Assembly: GCF_946223165.1 (NCBI RefSeq)
Contig: NZ_CAMIBP010000040.1
Coordinates: forward strand, 1-18,419
Length of the DNA stretch: 18,419 nt
Direction: 5' to 3'
From: an uncultured Corynebacterium sp.
Lineage (GTDB): Bacteria > Actinomycetota > Actinomycetes > Mycobacteriales > Mycobacteriaceae
Part shown: positions 14,643 through 18,419 of the stretch, one piece after another
Layout: every line of letters starts with the position of its first letter
Numbering within the stretch: the first letter of the stretch is position 1
Notes under the pieces: model-generated
The model's input: the letters and a program-made list of their open reading frames with translations, nothing else
What the model was told of the DNA's origin: nothing
Databases searched by the model: none
Translations under genes and position numbers: made by a program

Positions 14643-16370
14643 TTACACCTCCGCGGTCTTCTGGGATTCGACGATTTCCTGATACGTCGGGGACGTCTCG
14701 AGGAGCTCGTGGTGGGTGCCGCGGGCGACGATGCGCCCGGCCTCGAGGACGAGGATCTGGTCGGCGTTTTCGATGGAGCTCACGCGCTGCGCCACGATGA
14801 TGGTGGTGGCGTCCTTGGTGTACTCGGTCATGGCCTCGCGCACGTTGGCGTCGGTGATGACGTCGAGCGCGGAGAAGGAGTCGTCAAAGAGGTAGACCTT
14901 GGGCTGGGCGACGAGCATGCGCGCGATGGACAGGCGCTGGCGCTGGCCGCCGGAGACGTTGGTGCCTCCCTGGGCGATCTTCATGTCGAGGCCCAACTCG
15001 TTGTCCGCGACGAAGTTGGCCTGGGCCACGCGCAGCGCGTCCCACAGCTCCTCGTCGGTGGCGTCGGGGGCGCCGAGGCGCAGGTTGGAGGCCACGGTGC
15101 CGCTGAAGAGGTACGGCTTCTGCGGCACGAGGCTCACGCGCTGGACGATGTCGTCCCGGTCCATCTTCGCGATGTTGAGGCCGTCGAGCAGGATCTTGCC
15201 GGAGCTGGGCACATAAAGACGCGGGATGAGGGAGAGCAGCGTTGTCTTGCCGGAGCCGGTGGAACCGATAATCGCCGTCGTCGTGCCGGGCTCCGCGGTA
15301 AACGAGATGTCGTGCAAGACGGGGGCGTCCGCGCCCGCGTAGGAGAAGGTGACGTCGCGGAACTCGAGGTGGCCGGCGTTGTCGCCCGCCTGGGATGGCG
15401 TGGTCGGCTCGGTGATGGAGGGCTCGTACTCGAGGACCTCGGTGATGCGCTTGGCGCAGATGATGGCGCGCGGGAGCATCGTTGCCATGAAGGTACCCAT
15501 CATGACGGCGGCGAGGATCTGCAGCAGGTACTGCAGGAACGCGGTGAGCGAGCCGACCTCGACCAGGCCGGTGTCCACGCGGTGGCCGCCGAACCACAGG
15601 ACGGCGCCGGTGGCGACGTTGAGGATGACGGTGATGATGGGGAACATCATGACGAAGAGCTGGCCCACGCGCAGGGAGAGCTGGGTGATGTCCTGGTTGG
15701 CGTCGGTGAAGCGCTGGGTCTCGTGTTCTTCGCGCACGAAGGCGCGGACGACGCGGATGCCGGTGATCTGCTCACGGAGCGTGCCGTTCATGGTGTCGAG
15801 CTTTTCCTGCCAGGCGCGGAAGAGCGGCATGAGTTTGGCGATGATGACCGAGATGACGGCGAGCAAGACGACGACGGACACGACGACGAGCCAGGACATG
15901 CCGGCGTCTTCGCGCAACGCCATGATGATGCCGCCGATGGCCATAATCGGCGCGGTGACCATGAAGTTGAGCATCATCATGTAGACCATCTGCACCTGCT
16001 GCACGTCATTGGTGCCGCGGGTAATGAGGGTGGCGGTGCCAAAGTGGCCCATGTCCTCCGCGGAGAAGCGGGAGACGCGGCGGAAGACCTCGCTGCGCAG
16101 GTCGCGGCCCAGGCCCATGGCGGTGCGGGAGCCGAACCAGACGGCGGCGACGGCGGTAATGACCTGGACGAAGGCGACGGCGAGCATGATGCCACCGGTG
16201 CGCCAGATGTAGTCAATGTCGACCTGGGCGACGCCGCGGTCGATGATCTTGGCATTGAGTGAAGGAAGGTACAGTGTCGCCGCGGTCGATGCCGCCTGAA
16301 GCACCAGCACCGCGATGACGTATCCCGTGTATGGCTTGGACCGGGATAACAGGATTCTGACGAGATCCAC
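14643..16370 (-). CDS. ABC exporter half-transporter, degenerate ATP-site subunit
   Basis: The 575-residue protein has an exporter membrane domain (about residues 15-315) and a nucleotide-binding domain with Walker A GSTGSGKT at 369-376, Q-loop LVPQK, signature NVSGGQRQ at 471-478 and Walker B VYLFDDSFSALD. The catalytic glutamate is replaced by Asp497 and the switch histidine by Gln528 (VAQRV). These are the same kinds of change seen in the noncatalytic half of TM287/288-like heterodimers. Its canonical signature would complete the active site made by the partner's Walker motifs, while the partner's SAGER signature would face this degenerate site. The start is GTG at 16368-16370, 8 bases after an AAAAGG ribosome-binding stretch. 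It is the first gene of a two-gene operon and is divergent from the surface-protein gene. Confidence 0.93.
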   Translation of the reverse strand: MDLVRILLSRSKPYTGYVIAVLVLQAASTAATLYLPSLNAKIIDRGVAQVDIDYIWRTGGIMLAVAFVQVITAVAAVWFGSRTAMGLGRDLRSEVFRRVSRFSAEDMGHFGTATLITRGTNDVQQVQMVYMMMLNFMVTAPIMAIGGIIMALREDAGMSWLVVVSVVVLLAVISVIIAKLMPLFRAWQEKLDTMNGTLREQITGIRVVRAFVREEHETQRFTDANQDITQLSLRVGQLFVMMFPIITVILNVATGAVLWFGGHRVDTGLVEVGSLTAFLQYLLQILAAVMMGTFMATMLPRAIICAKRITEVLEYEPSITEPTTPSQAGDNAGHLEFRDVTFSYAGADAPVLHDISFTAEPGTTTAIIGSTGSGKTTLLSLIPRLYVPSSGKILLDGLNIAKMDRDDIVQRVSLVPQKPYLFSGTVASNLRLGAPDATDEELWDALRVAQANFVADNELGLDMKIAQGGTNVSGGQRQRLSIARMLVAQPKVYLFDDSFSALDVITDANVREAMTEYTKDATTIIVAQRVSSIENADQILVLEAGRIVARGTHHELLETSPTYQEIVESQKTAEV

Positions 16371-16522
16371 GTAGACGGCCTTTTCTGTTCAAACTTTAAG
16401 TACCCCGTAAGCCTAATGAAAGCGGGACGAACTAATATAGATTAAGTTGTATCTCTTTTCGTAATAGTTTCCGGTGTTATTACAAGCTGGGAGCTATGTC
16501 TCGATCTCACGAAAGGCTCCAG
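16371..16522. other. AT-rich divergent promoter region with an inverted repeat
   Basis: The 152 bases between the ABC operon and the surface-protein gene are clearly more AT-rich than the surroundings. TATAGA (around 16436-16441) and TAATAG are -10-like on the plus strand, and TTAAAGT is -10-like on the minus strand. GTAATA (16461-16466) and TATTAC (16478-16483) form a 6-bp inverted repeat with an 11-base spacer, 40 bases before the surface-protein start, a possible operator. AAAGG at 16512-16516 is a well-placed ribosome-binding site. Confidence 0.4.
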
Positions 16523-18419
16523 ATGTTCTCAACCAACTCTCTTAAAAAGGGAGTCAAGCGGACCGCGGCGGTACTAATGGCCATTGGCTTAACTACGGCT
16601 ACAGTCATTCCAATGGCCGACGCGGAATTACTAACTTATGACTCCGCCAAAATTGGTTCTCCTGATGGTGAATTAAACCGGCCAGTGGTGGCCATGACCG
16701 ATGGACCAATTGACACGGCGAACCCTGGTGATGCCGTTAATTACTCATTTACAGTCCAACCGCAGCTACAGGGTAATCAAACAAACGACCCGGATGTGTG
16801 GCAGCAATGGACAACCATTCAAGTCTGTTCAGATCCCAAAGCCCCCTTTGATCGTGAGCCTGTGAAGTCGGACTTCACGGCCACCGGCGGCAATCTTGCT
16901 GATTTCGCCGTTAAGGATCTAGGTGAAGGTTGTTACGAGGTGAGCCTTGGTGCTCAATTCGGGGCCACTGATTCACCTAAACCCTCGTTCAATAACAAAA
17001 ACGCTAGAAGTTTTAGCCCCCAGTTTGAGGACTACCAAGTGCCGACTGAAATTAAGTTCAGTTTGCCGGCTACCGTTGCGAAAGGCGCCACGGGTACCGC
17101 GATCGGAGCCATTACTGCGCAGTCTGGGCGCATCATCGTCCCACAGTGGACTCATCCCAAAAGGAGCGTGGTTGCGTTCTCGGACGTGGACGGCGATAAC
17201 ACATGTACGGTGACGGATACCGGTAAGCACACCCTCCTTGGCGACTATGGCATGTGGGCTAACAGTATTCTTATCAGTGCTGATGGTGATGAGGAGCTTC
17301 ATAATCCGAAGCTGACCTATAAGATTACTGACGCTAACGGCTCGGTCTTAACTGAAAATAATCCGGCGCCAGCTGCTCCTGATCTGAGTTTTTGGGAAGG
17401 CCGAACGACTCAATTCAAAACGCCGCAGGCCCAGGTGGTGTGGCCGGAGAATACTGTTTGGTGGCCCGGTGGGACGACGGTTGAGTGGACTCTGACGGCT
17501 ACCATCAACAATTGCTACGAGTATTATGATCAATACGGTAACCGGTACTTCAATGGTCCTCACACCGAAATTGGTGCGGACATTGAGTCGGTTCGTGGTG
17601 TCGAGTATTACACAGCAAAAGCTTCCGATCAGTTCACGATCGGAGCTCCCGTGGAGCCGTCGTTCTCCGTGTCTAAGGAAGCTACCGACACGAAGCTGGA
17701 TATTCCGGCTGACGCGACGTCCGTGATTCGTAACTACACCATCACGGTGAAGAATGAGTCTGAGGTGGACGGCGTGACGGCTGCCGCGATTTATGACACC
17801 CCGAACGTGCCGTCCAATACGACGGTGAAGTCGTTGACTGTCAACGGCACGGAGGCTTCGAAGGATGACAACGGGTATCTCGTTGCAGGTAAGGGCGTTT
17901 CGATCAAGTCAGGCGAGTCTCAGACTTACAAGATTGCAGTGACGTATGAGTTTGCGGCGGGCGCGGTTGATGTGTCCGAGGCGGCTGAGTGTACTACGAG
18001 TGGTGCCCAGAACTCTGATTCCTTCTACAACACCGTTGTTATGGAGGGCGACAAGGACGGCGACGACAACAACGTCGCGTGTGCGACCCCGGAAGGTGAG
18101 CCCAAGTTCCAGGTGGAGAAGAAGCTGGCCGACGGCCAGGCCGGGTCCGTCACCCCGGATGAGGACGGCGACTTCACTGCGAAGTATGACGTCGTCGTGA
18201 CCAACATCGGCAACAAGGCGGGCAAGTTCCCGACCATCACCGAGGTGCCCTCTGACTCTCTGCCGGCAGGCTTCACGGGTTCTGTGGACGAGGAGACTAT
18301 CGAGGCCACCGAGGATATTGCCCCGGGTAAGTCTCAGACTTTTACGGTGACCTTTACTGGCCACGTGGATCCGGTGAAGGCTTCTGCTGATGGCAATAAG
18401 GGTTGGAAGGCTGCGGCTA
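16523..18419 (+). CDS. Secreted repeat-containing surface protein, 5' part (truncated at window edge)
   Basis: The frame is open from ATG 16523 to the right edge (632 codons visible) with no stop. The start is chosen because AAAGG lies 6 bases upstream; an in-frame ATG at 16496 has poor spacing. The first 34 residues form a Sec signal peptide: a basic start (LKKGVKR), a hydrophobic core and an ADA-E cleavage site after Ala34. Residues about 35-375 are an N-terminal region with cysteines at 102, 137, 228 and 331, suggesting disulfides; no known adhesin domain was recognised. From residue 378, Ig-like modules of about 148 residues begin, at EPSFSVSKEA and EPKFQVEKKL (residue 526), resembling DUF11-type wall-protein repeats; module one has Cys490 and Cys520. 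A C-terminal sorting signal is expected beyond the window but unseen. The first about 285 codons use rare TTA/CTA leucine codons; later ones do not. Confidence 0.85.
   Translation, partial: MFSTNSLKKGVKRTAAVLMAIGLTTATVIPMADAELLTYDSAKIGSPDGELNRPVVAMTDGPIDTANPGDAVNYSFTVQPQLQGNQTNDPDVWQQWTTIQVCSDPKAPFDREPVKSDFTATGGNLADFAVKDLGEGCYEVSLGAQFGATDSPKPSFNNKNARSFSPQFEDYQVPTEIKFSLPATVAKGATGTAIGAITAQSGRIIVPQWTHPKRSVVAFSDVDGDNTCTVTDTGKHTLLGDYGMWANSILISADGDEELHNPKLTYKITDANGSVLTENNPAPAAPDLSFWEGRTTQFKTPQAQVVWPENTVWWPGGTTVEWTLTATINNCYEYYDQYGNRYFNGPHTEIGADIESVRGVEYYTAKASDQFTIGAPVEPSFSVSKEATDTKLDIPADATSVIRNYTITVKNESEVDGVTAAAIYDTPNVPSNTTVKSLTVNGTEASKDDNGYLVAGKGVSIKSGESQTYKIAVTYEFAAGAVDVSEAAECTTSGAQNSDSFYNTVVMEGDKDGDDNNVACATPEGEPKFQVEKKLADGQAGSVTPDEDGDFTAKYDVVVTNIGNKAGKFPTITEVPSDSLPAGFTGSVDEETIEATEDIAPGKSQTFTVTFTGHVDPVKASADGNKGWKAAA
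17654..18419 (+). repeat. Tandem Ig-like (DUF11-type) modules in the surface protein
   Basis: A first module starts at 17654 (EPSFSVSKEA) and a second at 18098 (EPKFQVEKKL), 444 bases later, and runs off the edge. Both share a beta-strand pattern: YTITVKN versus YDVVVTN near the front, and KSGESQTYKIAVTY versus APGKSQTFTVTFTG near the end. The match is clear in protein but not in DNA, so these are old duplications. Confidence 0.65.

Noticed and set aside
14613..16262. Long plus-strand frame opposite the ABC genes
   Set aside because: Antisense shadow of two convincing ABC exporters.
16496..16522. ATG 16496 as the start of the surface protein
   Set aside because: Its GGGAG lies only 2 bases upstream, and the start at 16523 has a well-spaced AAAGG and yields a more compact signal peptide.

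Overview
The window looks like a chromosomal segment of a high-GC Gram-positive, most likely a Corynebacterium. Three things point there: a class C (pilin) sortase next to a sortase-anchored protein, a dcd-ugd gene pair and an EtfD-type Fe-S membrane oxidoreductase near an alanine-type aminotransferase (close relatives of these sit together in Mycobacteriales, e.g. dcd/udgA and Rv0337c/Rv0338c in M. tuberculosis), and a GT87 polyprenol-phosphate-mannose mannosyltransferase typical of lipomannan-making actinobacteria. Species cannot be fixed from the sequence alone.

Layout. Positions 1-1264 hold the 3' end of a cell-wall-anchored pilin-like protein (+), a strong bidirectional terminator, and a convergent class C sortase (-). 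Positions 1404-1500 hold a tRNA-Gly(CCC) with its terminator (-). Positions 1588-3525 hold dcd and ugd (+); both start codons lie just downstream of -10-like hexamers, and the ugd one sits in the loop of a perfect 11-bp inverted repeat that reaches the ATG. Positions 3569-6189 hold, on the minus strand, alaT followed by a YibE/F-family membrane protein. Positions 6265-11185 hold a tightly packed minus-strand operon: etfD with a roughly 310-residue Pro/Ala repeat tail, a CPA2-type cation:proton antiporter, and a DUF1707 membrane protein, with gaps of 9 and 1 nt. Positions 11393-12619 hold the GT87 mannosyltransferase (+). Positions 12650-16370 hold a two-gene heterodimeric ABC exporter (-), one half with a degenerate ATP site. 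From 16523 to the right edge runs a long secreted repeat-containing surface protein (+), truncated by the window end.

How the genes fit together. Two themes recur. The first is the cell envelope: pilin, sortase, UDP-glucuronate supply by Ugd, lipoglycan mannosylation by the GT87 enzyme, and the surface adhesin. The second is membrane energetics: EtfD passing electrons from acyl-CoA dehydrogenase/ETF towards menaquinone, co-transcribed with a proton antiporter. The rest is housekeeping (dcd, tRNA, alaT) and export (ABC pair).

I did not find a wholly new system. The best leads are the ugd promoter palindrome, the likely leaderless starts at dcd and alaT, the internally repeated EtfD tail, the composition break inside the terminal adhesin gene, a Fur/Zur-like box before the YibE/F gene, and the Asp-to-Glu change in the antiporter. 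No mobile element, CRISPR array, integrase or attachment site was seen. No gene-free stretch exceeds about 210 bases.
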